Shown here: positions 39,014 to 47,569 of the stretch, piece after piece
Position numbering within the stretch: the stretch's first letter is position 1
How the letters are laid out: every line of letters starts with the position of its first letter
DNA from: Patescibacteria group bacterium
GTDB taxonomy: Bacteria; Patescibacteriota; Minisyncoccia; Phycocordibacterales; UBA9973
DNA: 50,581 bases
NCBI GenBank assembly: GCA_030916965.1
Contig: JAUPVQ010000005.1
Span: 1 to 50,581 of the forward strand
Direction: 5' to 3'
Position numbers and translations under genes: made by a program
The notes under the pieces: model-generated
What the model was told of the DNA's origin: nothing
What the model saw: only the letters and a program-made list of their open reading frames with translations
The model's database searches: none

Positions 39014-39952
39014 ATGCATATTTGGTCAATGGTACTTACAGTTTTAGGGCTCTGCATGTTCGAGATTATCTCGAGTATTGATAATGCTGTTATCAATGCC
39101 GAAGTTCTCGGCACAATGAGTGCCAAAGCTCGTCGCTGGTTCCTAGTTTGGGGCCTACTTATTGCTGTCTTTGCTATACGAGGCTTATTGCCATGGCTGA
39201 TCGTTTGGGGTGCTATACCAGGACTCGGACCCATCGAGGCCTTTACTGCTACTTTCTCCAACGATCCATCTGTACACGCGGCAATCGATACAGCAGCACC
39301 AATACTACTTATGGGTGGTGGAATATTCCTTGTTTTCCTATTCTTCCATTGGTTATTCCTAGAGCCAAAGAATTTAGGTATCCGTGGGGAGAGATTCTTC
39401 CACAAGCATGGTGTATGGTTCTTTGCTACTGTATCGATCCTCCTTGCTACTATCGTATGGTACTCGATGAAGATCAATCCTATGCTTGCCTTCGGTGCAG
39501 TGATCGGATCGACTGCATTCTTTATCACTCACGGCTTCAAAGAGAACGCTGAGAAAAGTGAGAAAGAATTACTAAGTGGAAAATCTGGCATGAGTGATCT
39601 ATCTAAAATTTTGTATTTAGAAATCATCGATGCAACATTTTCTATCGATGGAGTTCTCGGTGCATTTGCCTTTACACTATCTATCCCACTAATTTTGATT
39701 GGTAACGGAATCGGAGCTCTAGTATTACGCCAGCTTACAATTGGAAACATAGAAAGAATCAAGAAGTATAAATATCTTAAAAATGGCGCAATGTATTCAA
39801 TACTTGCACTAGGTATTGTGATGCTTACAGATGCATTTGGAGTACATGTACCTCAATACGTATCGCCGGTAGCAACATTCGCAATCATAGCTTACTTCCT
39901 ATGGAAGTCGCACATAACAAACAAAAAAGGTCTTCCTGTTGTGTCGATTTAA
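39014..39952 (+). CDS. TerC-superfamily membrane protein (DUF475)
   Basis: 312 residues, about eight TM helices. It begins LGLCMFEIISSIDNAVINAEVLGTMS, with the conserved acidic E..SIDNA motif of the TerC/LysE superfamily in the first TM region, repeated later as LEIIDATFSIDGVLGAFAFT. The DUF475 branch is related to tellurite resistance and Mn/Ca export proteins, so metal ion export is a fair guess. It ends convergently, overlapping the next minus-strand gene by four bases. Confidence 0.9.
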   Translation: MHIWSMVLTVLGLCMFEIISSIDNAVINAEVLGTMSAKARRWFLVWGLLIAVFAIRGLLPWLIVWGAIPGLGPIEAFTATFSNDPSVHAAIDTAAPILLMGGGIFLVFLFFHWLFLEPKNLGIRGERFFHKHGVWFFATVSILLATIVWYSMKINPMLAFGAVIGSTAFFITHGFKENAEKSEKELLSGKSGMSDLSKILYLEIIDATFSIDGVLGAFAFTLSIPLILIGNGIGALVLRQLTIGNIERIKKYKYLKNGAMYSILALGIVMLTDAFGVHVPQYVSPVATFAIIAYFLWKSHITNKKGLPVVSI

Positions 39953-40443
39953 ATTTTTTCTCCTTTAACTTTCTTTACGAGATCAGAACTTGATTGGACT
40001 TTGCCTCCACGGCCCACTCCAAATACCATCTTCATCCCCCAATCTTTCCCTGCGTCGAGCTCTGGAATATTCTTTTTCGTCCTATCTCCACCATTGGCGA
40101 AAATATGAGGTTTGATTTTGCATAAATCTTTACACACACTAATATCATCTGTATTTTTAGTGTGGCTTGTGATTATTACTTTGTCTACACCAGCGATGTG
40201 CTCAATAATCTCTTTGCGCTCAGCTTCCGGCATAAAAGCAAAACCTTTTTTTAAGATGAGCCAATTGTCGTTGTTGAGTATGACTACCACTTTTCCATCT
40301 GGTCCTGCGATTTGTTTTGCCTCGTGTATCATACGTACATGTCCAATATGAATAGGGTCAAATCCTCCAGAAACAGCTACGGTAAGTATATCTTTTTTAT
40401 TCTTTGCTGTTTTTTTATTTATCTTTTTTATTACCTTTTTCAT
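39949..40443 (-). CDS. cytidylyltransferase-family nucleotidyltransferase
   Basis: 164 residues. After a Lys-rich start, VAVSGGFDPIHIGHVRMIHEA has the HxGH nucleotide-binding motif (HIGH), followed by VVVILNNDNWL and a late ISVCKDLCKIKPHIFANGGDR strand, as in glycerol-3-phosphate cytidylyltransferase or RfaE-type adenylyltransferases. The RTKKNIPE region and KVQSSSDLV end fit this group. It is the last gene behind two GH130-type genes (3 bp), so activation of a sugar or polyol phosphate made by them is a testable idea. Confidence 0.88.
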   Translation of the reverse strand: MKKVIKKINKKTAKNKKDILTVAVSGGFDPIHIGHVRMIHEAKQIAGPDGKVVVILNNDNWLILKKGFAFMPEAERKEIIEHIAGVDKVIITSHTKNTDDISVCKDLCKIKPHIFANGGDRTKKNIPELDAGKDWGMKMVFGVGRGGKVQSSSDLVKKVKGEKI

Positions 40444-40446
40444 ATA

Positions 40447-42381
40447 TTATAACTTTATCCCTCTTTTAAGGACTTGTAGTATTGTATCAAGCTTGATAGT
40501 AGCTACTCCTGTAACTTTATCGGCTCCACCATAATAGATAAATAGTATACCTTTTTTAACAACCATGCCGCATGGAAATACTACATTGTTTACAATACCG
40601 ATTTTCTCATAATCTGTCTCCGGTTCAAAAATTGGGTCGGTGATACGAGAGAGCACAATAGTGGGATCCTTGAGTGACAATAGTACTGCCCCTACCCTAT
40701 ATGTACTATGGCTACGAGATACGCCGTGGTACAAAAGTAGCCAACCGTACTTTGTCTTGATTGGAGGAGCGGTAATGCCCACCTTGGAACTATCCCATCC
40801 ATTTATTCTTGGGCCTAGGATTTTTATACAACGCATAACTTTATCCTTTTCGAAATCTAATGTCTTAATATAATCTGCACATATATCTGTACCAATTCTG
40901 TGCATTATCATATACTTACCATCAATTTTATCTGGCAAGAAACAAGTATCCTTGTCGTCGATACCATTTGGTGTCAGGATTACAGGCTTGGACCATACCC
41001 AATTTCTTTTTAGAAAATCCTTTTCAGTTATTGATGTTACTGCTACTCTTGGTGGGCCTATACTATCAAAGGCTGTGTAACACATATAAATAAGAGATCC
41101 AATTTTGATTAATCTAGGATCTTCACAACCAGAATTTCCATTTGGGATCTTTTTGGTTTCAAAAGACTCACGAGGTGAATATATTGGTAATTGCAATCTT
41201 TCATCAAGATTAAATCCGTCTTTGCTTACTGCATATCCGATATAAGAAGTATTGTCATTTGCCAGCGTGCGGTAAAGTATGTGGATTTTATTACCGAGCA
41301 TTATTGCAGCAGGGTTGAATGTGGCTGTTGCCTCCCACGCATTATCCTTATTTGGAGATATGATAGGGTTATTTTTATAGCGTGTAAATTTATTTACTTT
41401 ATTATCACTATATGAGATTGTTTTTAATAAATCACTTAAAACAATATTTGCTCTACAACAAGTTGTATCAGCTGCACCATAATAAATATGAAGTAAGTCC
41501 TTCTCTACAAGTGCTCCACTCGGGAAAACAATATTCGGCGCAAAGCCAGAAAGTTCGTACGGCTCTTCTGGTACCAATATAGGTCCTTCAGTCCTACCTA
41601 CAATTTTTTGCGGATTTTTAAGATCAAACAGTAATGCCTCTATACCAAAGATACGAGGATCATGATCTTTTGGTTCAAAATAATTTTGAATATGTGAATA
41701 TATAAAAAGCCATCCAAGTTTAGTCTTTATAGGGACCGCACCCACCTCTACGTGATCCCTTATGGATCTTTCAATATTGGGAATAATATTATTCTCAATA
41801 TTTTTCTCCCAATTTTTCCAGAAAGAAGCTTCCCATAGTTCCTCGATTTTATTACACTGAGCTATCGCGATGTGCGCAGGTGGCATATCTGTATGATAAC
41901 TAAATATTACAGTTATTTTCCCATTTATACGCTCGGGAAAGAGTGCCATAGCTTTAGCGTTGAATGGTGTTACGAGATGCTTTTCCTTGATAGTTTTTAA
42001 GTCATCGCTTACTGCCACCGCCACTTTTATCCCATTTGAATTAAAAGGATACTCTGAAAGAGCTGTATAAAAAGTGTAGTATTTACCTTCAAAAAATGTC
42101 ACCCTTGGGTCCTCGCAACCAAACTTCTCCCAATCATTTTCGGGATAGATAAAATGTGTCTTGTCTTTGTAGTGTATTCCGTCTACTGTAGTTGCGTGAC
42201 CAATTGTAGATAGGCTTTCAGGTCGTGTAAGTGGGTCTGGGTATGATATTGCCCTATAAAGCACGTGTATATTTTTACCCTTTTTGATTGGTGACCAATT
42301 AAAAGTTGCGATAGCTTCCCATGGGTGCTGTCGCTCTGGTATAAGAACTGGATTATGATGTGATCTTTTTGCTACGTACAT
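40447..42381 (-). CDS. tandem GH130-type beta-mannoside phosphorylase-like protein
   Basis: 644 residues made of two homologous halves, about 1-325 and 330-644. Each is a five-bladed propeller of the GH130 group (NPVLIPERQHPWEAIATFNWSPI and NPIISPNKDNAWEATATFNPAAI at the starts; GCEDPRV and GCEDPRL near the catalytic region; FPERINGK / LPDKIDGK; KTKLGWLFIYSH / KTKYGWLLLYHG). GH130 enzymes phosphorolyse or hydrolyse beta-mannosides. The two halves are unequal in detail, so one may be a non-catalytic module. No signal peptide, so intracellular. Three bp separate it from each neighbour in the operon. Confidence 0.88.
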   Translation of the reverse strand: MYVAKRSHHNPVLIPERQHPWEAIATFNWSPIKKGKNIHVLYRAISYPDPLTRPESLSTIGHATTVDGIHYKDKTHFIYPENDWEKFGCEDPRVTFFEGKYYTFYTALSEYPFNSNGIKVAVAVSDDLKTIKEKHLVTPFNAKAMALFPERINGKITVIFSYHTDMPPAHIAIAQCNKIEELWEASFWKNWEKNIENNIIPNIERSIRDHVEVGAVPIKTKLGWLFIYSHIQNYFEPKDHDPRIFGIEALLFDLKNPQKIVGRTEGPILVPEEPYELSGFAPNIVFPSGALVEKDLLHIYYGAADTTCCRANIVLSDLLKTISYSDNKVNKFTRYKNNPIISPNKDNAWEATATFNPAAIMLGNKIHILYRTLANDNTSYIGYAVSKDGFNLDERLQLPIYSPRESFETKKIPNGNSGCEDPRLIKIGSLIYMCYTAFDSIGPPRVAVTSITEKDFLKRNWVWSKPVILTPNGIDDKDTCFLPDKIDGKYMIMHRIGTDICADYIKTLDFEKDKVMRCIKILGPRINGWDSSKVGITAPPIKTKYGWLLLYHGVSRSHSTYRVGAVLLSLKDPTIVLSRITDPIFEPETDYEKIGIVNNVVFPCGMVVKKGILFIYYGGADKVTGVATIKLDTILQVLKRGIKL

Positions 42382-42384
42382 ATA

Positions 42385-43677
42385 TTATAATTTTGTTTTA
42401 TTTAAAGAAAATTTTGGAATTTTTTGATTCATTAATTCTTGAAGGAATGATTCGAGTGGTGCTGTCGCACATGCGATGTATTTATCTCCCCCTCCGTAAT
42501 AAACAAATAATGTTCCATCTTTCACTACAGCTCCGCTTGCATATACTATTCCTGGTTTGTAATCATTTTCATACCACTCATCAGGTTCCAGTATCGGTCC
42601 AACTGATCTATACAATACTTGTGTTGGGTCCTTCAAATCTAGAATCATAGCACCAACTTTGTAACGACTGTGATCATTTTTCTCCATGGCGTGATACAAA
42701 AGTAACCAACCATATTTTGTCTTGATAGGTGGCGCTGCAGCGCTACGTGTCCTGTTGTGCCATGCAACTTCATGGTCTGGTAGACATTGTGGATCAGGAG
42801 CATCGCTCCCGCTTGGAGTTTGTGACATATTTAAATGATCCAAGTATGCTATATGTACTTTCTTTGCATCACCCTTATCAAGATTGTGAAAAAGTGCAAA
42901 CTTACCGTTAATTTTTTCTGGGAAAAGAACCCAGTTTTTCTGTCTATCCCCTGGCTTCGACAGATACACTAGGTCGCTCCATCTCCACTTCATATTCAAA
43001 AGATCATCTTCTTTTATAGAAACAGTTGCAACTCGCATCGAATGCCAACCATTGAACATGTTGAGAGTGAGATAAACTCTACCTTCTATGATGACGGCTC
43101 TAGGATCCTCACATCCGCCCCACCCACCACCAGAAGTATAAAATTGTGGGTTAAATTCAAGCCTAGCTGGAGAAGTATGTGGTGAGTGTGAATTTATTGC
43201 TTCGAAATTTGGTGGTATATATGCTGGATATAAAAGTCTATCATTAAAATTAATACCATCATCACTTATTGCATATCCAATTCGTGATACACCATCGTCC
43301 CCTAGTGCTCGATAAAAAAGATGCACTTTGTTATTAGAAATTACAACTCCTGGGTTAATAACGGCTTGTGACTCCCATGAATTGTTTATATTTGGTTTTA
43401 AAATAGGATTTTTGTCTGAGCGGTTAAGGCTAGGTACATACTTGGCTTTTTTTGTAACAGACTTTTTTAAGTTTACTTTAGCTTTTATTTTTATTTTTAC
43501 TTTAGTTTTAGTTTTAGTTTTAGTTTTAGTTTTAGTTTTAGGAATTATCTTCTTGATTATTTTTTTTGGCAAAGGTTTTTTAACAACCTTTTTTGAGGTT
43601 GTTTTTTTAACAGTTTTTTTAGTTACTTTAACAATCTTTTTAATAATTATTTTCTTTTTCTTTTTAGGTAAAGCCAT
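42385..43677 (-). CDS. GH130-type protein with Lys-rich repeat N-terminus
   Basis: 430 residues. The first about 78 are almost only Lys with Ile, Val and Thr and include a KT-repeat (positions about 48-57) encoded by a hexanucleotide array. From about residue 85 a GH130-like propeller follows: NPILKPNINNSWESQAVINPGVVI, GCEDPRAVIIEGRVYLTLNMFNGW, FPEKINGKFALFHNL, KTKYGWLLLYHA and a final VYASGAVVKDGTLFVYYGGGD. The basic tail could bind nucleic acid or polyanionic glycan. First gene of the three-gene operon with the tandem GH130 protein and the nucleotidyltransferase. Confidence 0.87.
   Translation of the reverse strand: MALPKKKKKIIIKKIVKVTKKTVKKTTSKKVVKKPLPKKIIKKIIPKTKTKTKTKTKTKVKIKIKAKVNLKKSVTKKAKYVPSLNRSDKNPILKPNINNSWESQAVINPGVVISNNKVHLFYRALGDDGVSRIGYAISDDGINFNDRLLYPAYIPPNFEAINSHSPHTSPARLEFNPQFYTSGGGWGGCEDPRAVIIEGRVYLTLNMFNGWHSMRVATVSIKEDDLLNMKWRWSDLVYLSKPGDRQKNWVLFPEKINGKFALFHNLDKGDAKKVHIAYLDHLNMSQTPSGSDAPDPQCLPDHEVAWHNRTRSAAAPPIKTKYGWLLLYHAMEKNDHSRYKVGAMILDLKDPTQVLYRSVGPILEPDEWYENDYKPGIVYASGAVVKDGTLFVYYGGGDKYIACATAPLESFLQELMNQKIPKFSLNKTKL
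43501..43541. repeat. TTTTAG hexanucleotide array
   Basis: Seven or so units of TTTTAG on the plus strand, read as ACT AAA (Thr-Lys) on the minus strand within the GH130-type gene. Loss or gain of units keeps the frame. Confidence 0.9.
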
Positions 43678-43742
43678 ATATCCCTTAGATATTTAATACC
43701 CATACAGTATACCAAATAATAATATATTATACAGTGGTATAA

Positions 43743-45353
43743 CTACTCCTCAATCAACCCTAGTTTTACAAGGCGGGCTCTTATCCCCCCTGTCTTTCGG
43801 CCCAATATTTTACCTATTTCTGACTGCGTTTTACCCTTATTAAACAAGTCTATTAGCTCTCTTTGCTCTTCCTCTCCCCAGCGCATGTACGCTTTTGGGT
43901 GCTTTTCCCTCAGTTTCTCGAAAGATGACTTATCTTTACTGTCAGACTCTTGAGGACTTACCTTGAGATTTTTTGTTTCTTTCCATACGCCACCACATGC
44001 AAGAATAAAATGCTTTTGCATTTTTAAAACATCCCCTTTTGCCATTTGATTAAATGCAAGTTCAGCATTGCTTGAATCACGATGGAAAATGGAATCCTGC
44101 TCAATTATTTGTGGGTGTACCTTTAATGCTTGCTCATTGATACCCAAAAGATGTAGTCCAGATAATCTGCGCACCCGGGAAAGTGCCACATACCCTTGTC
44201 CGTATTCAAATACTTGTGATAAATCCATGACCGCCGCATCCAAACTCATACCCTGGCTCTTGTGTACAGTAATCGCCCATGCTAGCCGAAGGGGTATCTG
44301 AGTAATCTGAGCCTTTATCTTGCCATTGTCTTCTACTACCCAATCTGTTGGCTCAACCCTGATTGTCTTGCCATTGTTCGTGCGTACAATTGGGTACCTC
44401 GTATTACTATCAAAGTCTACTACCTCACCAAGGGTACCATTCACATACCCATCCTTAATATTGTTTTTGGTAAACATAACCACGGCACCTCTCTTTAGAA
44501 GTAATTTTTCTGGAGAAAGACACCCTTTTATCAATACACTTACAAGCTTCTCCTTTCCACTCGATTGCATGACATGAGTAGATTGATCACTATTTATTTT
44601 AATTAATTCATTATTATTTATCCTATCTACATCTATATTGTGTGAAAATAATCTTGTAATATTATCATGAGTATCTCCGAGTTTGACCTGACGCTCATTT
44701 ATTTTATTTATGTGATCAATGTTTACACTATTTGCACGAATGGCGGATAGGATAGACAGGTACATATCATCATCCTGGCGATGCTGTTCTGTAAGGTAGC
44801 AAATTATTGGAGACAATTTTTTCCAAGCCTGCGACTGGTAGGCAAAAATTCCCACTTCCTCTTCTTCAAAGAATGAATCTTGATTTATATCATCTGTATT
44901 TGTAAAAGAATTTTTTACTATTGGAGGGAGCTGAAAGAAATCTCCCACAAGTACAATCTGCATTCCACCAAAAGGCTCATTTGTTTGCTTCACTTCCCTA
45001 CAAACAGCTTCTATTATAGTCAGAGTAGCTGGAGACAGCATTGAGATTTCATCAATTATCAAAACTCGAGTTTTGCCAATTCTTTTTGCTACATACTCAT
45101 TGCTTGCGATTTTATCAAGCTCATATTGATCAAGTTTATCCCGTATTCCAATTCCGCTCCATGAATGTATTGTCATCCCACCTATATGAGTAGCGGCTAT
45201 GCCAGTACTTGCAGTAATTGCCGGCTCTATACCTTGAGCACGCAAATATTTCACATAAGCGTTAATTGTATGCGTTTTACCAGCGCCAGGCTCACCTGTT
45301 AGGAATACATTGGCTCCAGTTTTCAGAATAGTTAGTGCTTCGTTTTGGGTCAT
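43743..45353 (-). CDS. PIF1-like DNA helicase
   Basis: 536 residues with the start placed at the ATG at 45353; an in-frame TTG at 45377 would overlap the upstream gene. Superfamily 1B helicase motifs: P-loop GEPGAGKTH (20-28), STGIAATHIGG, Walker B VLIIDEISML, motif III VGDFFQLPPI, and the C-terminal ITVHKSQGMSLDAAVMDLS and YVALSRVRRLSGL motifs. The tail (about 490-536) is a helix-turn-helix-like RWGEEEQRELIDLFNKGKTQSEIGKILGRKTGGIRARLVKLG. Functions include unwinding of G-quadruplexes and forks. Downstream of the DUF2914 gene by 7 bp. Confidence 0.94.
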   Translation of the reverse strand: MTQNEALTILKTGANVFLTGEPGAGKTHTINAYVKYLRAQGIEPAITASTGIAATHIGGMTIHSWSGIGIRDKLDQYELDKIASNEYVAKRIGKTRVLIIDEISMLSPATLTIIEAVCREVKQTNEPFGGMQIVLVGDFFQLPPIVKNSFTNTDDINQDSFFEEEEVGIFAYQSQAWKKLSPIICYLTEQHRQDDDMYLSILSAIRANSVNIDHINKINERQVKLGDTHDNITRLFSHNIDVDRINNNELIKINSDQSTHVMQSSGKEKLVSVLIKGCLSPEKLLLKRGAVVMFTKNNIKDGYVNGTLGEVVDFDSNTRYPIVRTNNGKTIRVEPTDWVVEDNGKIKAQITQIPLRLAWAITVHKSQGMSLDAAVMDLSQVFEYGQGYVALSRVRRLSGLHLLGINEQALKVHPQIIEQDSIFHRDSSNAELAFNQMAKGDVLKMQKHFILACGGVWKETKNLKVSPQESDSKDKSSFEKLREKHPKAYMRWGEEEQRELIDLFNKGKTQSEIGKILGRKTGGIRARLVKLGLIEE

Positions 45354-45360
45354 GGATTTA

Positions 45361-46440
45361 TCATAACACTTTTTCAATGAGCATTGGTATAGGCTGAGTA
45401 TATCTTACCTCAAAACCAATGGTCCCAATCACTTGCCCCCTCATTGTTTCTACTCTCACGCGCCATTTACCCTCCTTTAAACTTGTTTTGTAAGAGTATC
45501 CACGATAACCATTCAAATTCCCTCCAGAAATCGGAAAGGAAATTTCTGTTATACTTTCCCATTTTTTTATTTCTGGATTATAGTATTGCCAATCGTGCAT
45601 AATATTTGTATTTATATCTGTTGGAGAAAATACTGCACTATATGCATATACGGGGTCACCCTCCCTTATATTCACAACTTTATTAAAATTCAAGAATCCT
45701 TTTTCCTTTTCCCCGACAACATGATAACCGTCTGGTAATTTATATATAGCGTTGTAAGCTTCTCCCCTTTTCAGGGATAGAGGTATCGGTGGAATAAGAT
45801 TTGCAAAGTACAAACCATTTACAAATATATATACGAGAACAATGCTTACAATCAGATTCCTTGAACTATTTTTAACTTCAATTAAAAAATATGAAAACAT
45901 GTATAAAATGACCGAAATTGAAAGCATGCTTGCGAAACCACTAATCAAAAAAGTTTTTACATTAATTGCATTTAATATTACTGGAACTGCAAATATGTAG
46001 TAAAAAAATAGTCCGGTGAAAAATATTGTAATCTGCAGTACAAAATTTTCATAATGTTTTTTAAAGATATCGTTCCCCAGCATTAAAACAAGTAGTAGAA
46101 ATATAAAGAACCAACTCGATGCCAAAGACCCACTCCTGTAATAGAAAACGGCGAAACCACTAAATAATCCCCCGAACATAAATTGGATAACATATGGCGA
46201 GAAAATATAGACTTTTTCTAAAAATTTGTTTTTGATTTCTTTTCCACGCAGATAGTTAAAAATAAAAATTCCAACGATTGCAAAAAATAGATATGATGTA
46301 AACACAATATTTTCAAAAGCTCTATCTACCCTATTGAGAGTTATATAATCTATAACAAATCCGAGCACAAGTGATAATGGCATTAGGATTTTGTTGTTTC
46401 TTTTGATCCAATTTTTTAAATTATTTATTTTATGCTTCAT
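45361..46440 (-). CDS. membrane protein with DUF2914 domain
   Basis: 359 residues with about eight N-terminal TM helices (for example LMPLSLVLGFVIDYI, YLFFAIVGIFIFNYL, FGGLFSGFAVFYY, FFIFLLLVLMLG, IFFTGLFFYYIFA) and an extracytoplasmic C-terminal domain of the DUF2914 type (about 255-359, with HDWQYYNPEIKKWE and GYRGYSYKTSLKEGKWRVRVETMRGQVIG). DUF2914 occurs in envelope proteins of unknown role. The TATAAT lies 14 bases before the ATG, giving a short leader. Confidence 0.88.
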   Translation of the reverse strand: MKHKINNLKNWIKRNNKILMPLSLVLGFVIDYITLNRVDRAFENIVFTSYLFFAIVGIFIFNYLRGKEIKNKFLEKVYIFSPYVIQFMFGGLFSGFAVFYYRSGSLASSWFFIFLLLVLMLGNDIFKKHYENFVLQITIFFTGLFFYYIFAVPVILNAINVKTFLISGFASMLSISVILYMFSYFLIEVKNSSRNLIVSIVLVYIFVNGLYFANLIPPIPLSLKRGEAYNAIYKLPDGYHVVGEKEKGFLNFNKVVNIREGDPVYAYSAVFSPTDINTNIMHDWQYYNPEIKKWESITEISFPISGGNLNGYRGYSYKTSLKEGKWRVRVETMRGQVIGTIGFEVRYTQPIPMLIEKVL

Positions 46441-46508
46441 AAATCAATAAAACAATTATAGCACAGTACGATTATGATATTTCGGATATTTGCGCTATAC
46501 TCTCTTAT

Positions 46509-46622
46509 ATGGCAAAAAGAGCAAGTCAAGGTATTAAAAATAAGCAATCTCGATCGCCTAAGACAACAAAGCGTCTACAAGCTAAGCGCGTGCGTCTTTA
46601 TGGAGAGAAAGCTCATAAATAA
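46509..46622 (+). CDS. small highly basic protein, 37 aa
   Basis: A short ORF below the usual size limit: 37 residues, 13 of them Lys or Arg (MAKRASQGIKNKQSRSPKTT at the start, then KRLQAKRVRLYGEKAHK). A TATACT -10 box lies seven bases before the ATG, and a strong terminator follows after about 15 bp. The composition is like small ribosome-associated or nucleic acid-binding proteins. It is not recognised as a known ribosomal protein; Thx and L36 were considered and do not match. Confidence 0.6.
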   Translation: MAKRASQGIKNKQSRSPKTTKRLQAKRVRLYGEKAHK

Positions 46623-46638
46623 TTATTGTTAATTTATC

Positions 46639-46665
46639 AAAAAACCACCAATTTGGTGGTTTTTT
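46639..46665. terminator. bidirectional intrinsic terminator
   Basis: AAAAAACCACC-AATTT-GGTGGTTTTTT between the convergent small basic gene and the DUF1003 gene. Confidence 0.92.
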
Positions 46666-46679
46666 GAATTCTGGTAGAC

Positions 46680-47207
46680 TTATAAAATTTCTTCTTCCAA
46701 TTTTTTTTCTATTTCTTCTTCGCTGATCGGTTTGAGCAATTTCTTCAATTCTGGGTCTTTGGATAAGTCGATCCCATTTTTTTCCAAAAGCATCTCAGTC
46801 ATTTTCAGCATTTTTGTAACCTCTTTCGCAATAATCAGATTAACTTGCAATTGTACCTCGTCTCTCAGATCATCCACCTTTGAACTACGGTTCTGTGAAA
46901 TCAGAACAAAGACTGCGAGGATAATTGCCTCCAATGATACTATTGTTGTGAGTAAACTAAATGGGAAAGGGTCAAATGGTGCAATGAAACTAATTTGGCC
47001 TGTGTGTATAAATATCCAAAAAAAGAATACCAATACATTGAAGGTCAAAAATGCCATGCTGCCAAACCGGGCTGTCATGAAATCTGCAACTCTTTCTGTG
47101 GTTGTCCTTTTTGCATTTGCCTTAGCCTTTATACTATTCAACATCTTTTTGTGAGGTTGATCTTCTTTTTGATTCCCATTAAATAGGGAAAAAATATTTT
47201 TAAACAT
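46680..47207 (-). CDS. DUF1003 membrane protein
   Basis: 175 residues. After a charged start, RVADFMTARFGSMAFLTFNVLVFFFWIFIHTG leads into the two TM helices of DUF1003, with the FDPFPFSLLTTIVSLEAIILAVFVLISQNR segment that is the family hallmark. A coiled, acidic C-terminus follows (LQVNLIIAKEVTKMLKMTEMLLEKNGID). Function unknown; members are common small inner-membrane proteins. TATAAT lies six bases before the ATG. Confidence 0.94.
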   Translation of the reverse strand: MFKNIFSLFNGNQKEDQPHKKMLNSIKAKANAKRTTTERVADFMTARFGSMAFLTFNVLVFFFWIFIHTGQISFIAPFDPFPFSLLTTIVSLEAIILAVFVLISQNRSSKVDDLRDEVQLQVNLIIAKEVTKMLKMTEMLLEKNGIDLSKDPELKKLLKPISEEEIEKKLEEEIL

Positions 47208-47213
47208 AATAAA

Positions 47214-47219
47214 ATTATA
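47214..47219 (-). promoter_or_regulatory. -10 box of a leaderless promoter (DUF1003 protein)
   Basis: TATAAT on the minus strand, then TTTATT, then the ATG at 47207. Confidence 0.65.
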
Positions 47220-47249
47220 GCATACTCAAAAGCAAATGGGGCTGCTGGG

Positions 47250-47362
47250 ACAATATAGCTGCTGGGAATCGGCCTTTACAAGCCCGGGTACTTTTCCGCC
47301 TCGCTTTGCTCGTATGGAAAAGTCTTTCGATTCCCAGGCGCACGTGAAGCAGTTCACGTGCT
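47250..47362. repeat. hairpin-rich patch next to tRNA-His
   Basis: Contains a repeated GCTGCTGGGA phrase, CTTTTCC/GGAAAAG arms, an inverted copy of the tRNA T-arm region (TTCGATTCCCAG at 47326-47337), and a perfect 9-bp hairpin (GCACGTGAA/TTCACGTGC). No gene is visible in it. Confidence 0.6.
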
Positions 47363-47413
47363 TAGCCCCCCAATTAAAAAAGACCCTTTCGGGCTTTTTT
47401 AATTGGGGGGCTA
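47363..47413 (-). terminator. terminator of tRNA-His overlapping its 3' end
   Basis: A 20-bp perfect inverted repeat (47363-47382 and 47394-47413) around the small stem GCCC-GAAA-GGGT, with a T-tract on the minus strand. The outer arm includes the tRNA acceptor 3' strand, so terminator and mature tRNA fold compete. Confidence 0.75.
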
Positions 47414-47478
47414 CTGGGAATCGAACCCAGATCGAAGGTTCCACAAACCTCAGTGTTAACCGTTACACCATAACCCCC
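47406..47478 (-). tRNA. tRNA-His (GTG anticodon)
   Basis: All arms pair by eye: acceptor GGGGTTA/TAGCCCC with one G-U, D arm GTGT/ACAC, anticodon arm with loop TTGTGGA (anticodon GTG, reading His CAC/CAU), and T arm CTGGG-TTCGATT-CCCAG. The extra 5' G (G-1, 47478) faces C73 (47406), the identity pair of tRNA-His. The CCA end is not encoded in full. Confidence 0.95.
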
Positions 47479-47569
47479 ATATACAACTCCTTATATAGCA
47501 AGGAGAGATTTATCATTTATACCAGAAAAACACTTATAAATCAAAGTTTGGTTAGATCGAGAGAATATA

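Noticed and set aside
45354-45377. TTG start of the PIF1-like gene
   Set aside because: It would overlap the upstream gene; an ATG with MTQNEALT follows eight codons later.
46509-46622. Identification of the 37-residue protein as Thx or L36
   Set aside because: It lacks the Thx GKGDRKTKRGK-type start and the Cys/His zinc residues of L36.
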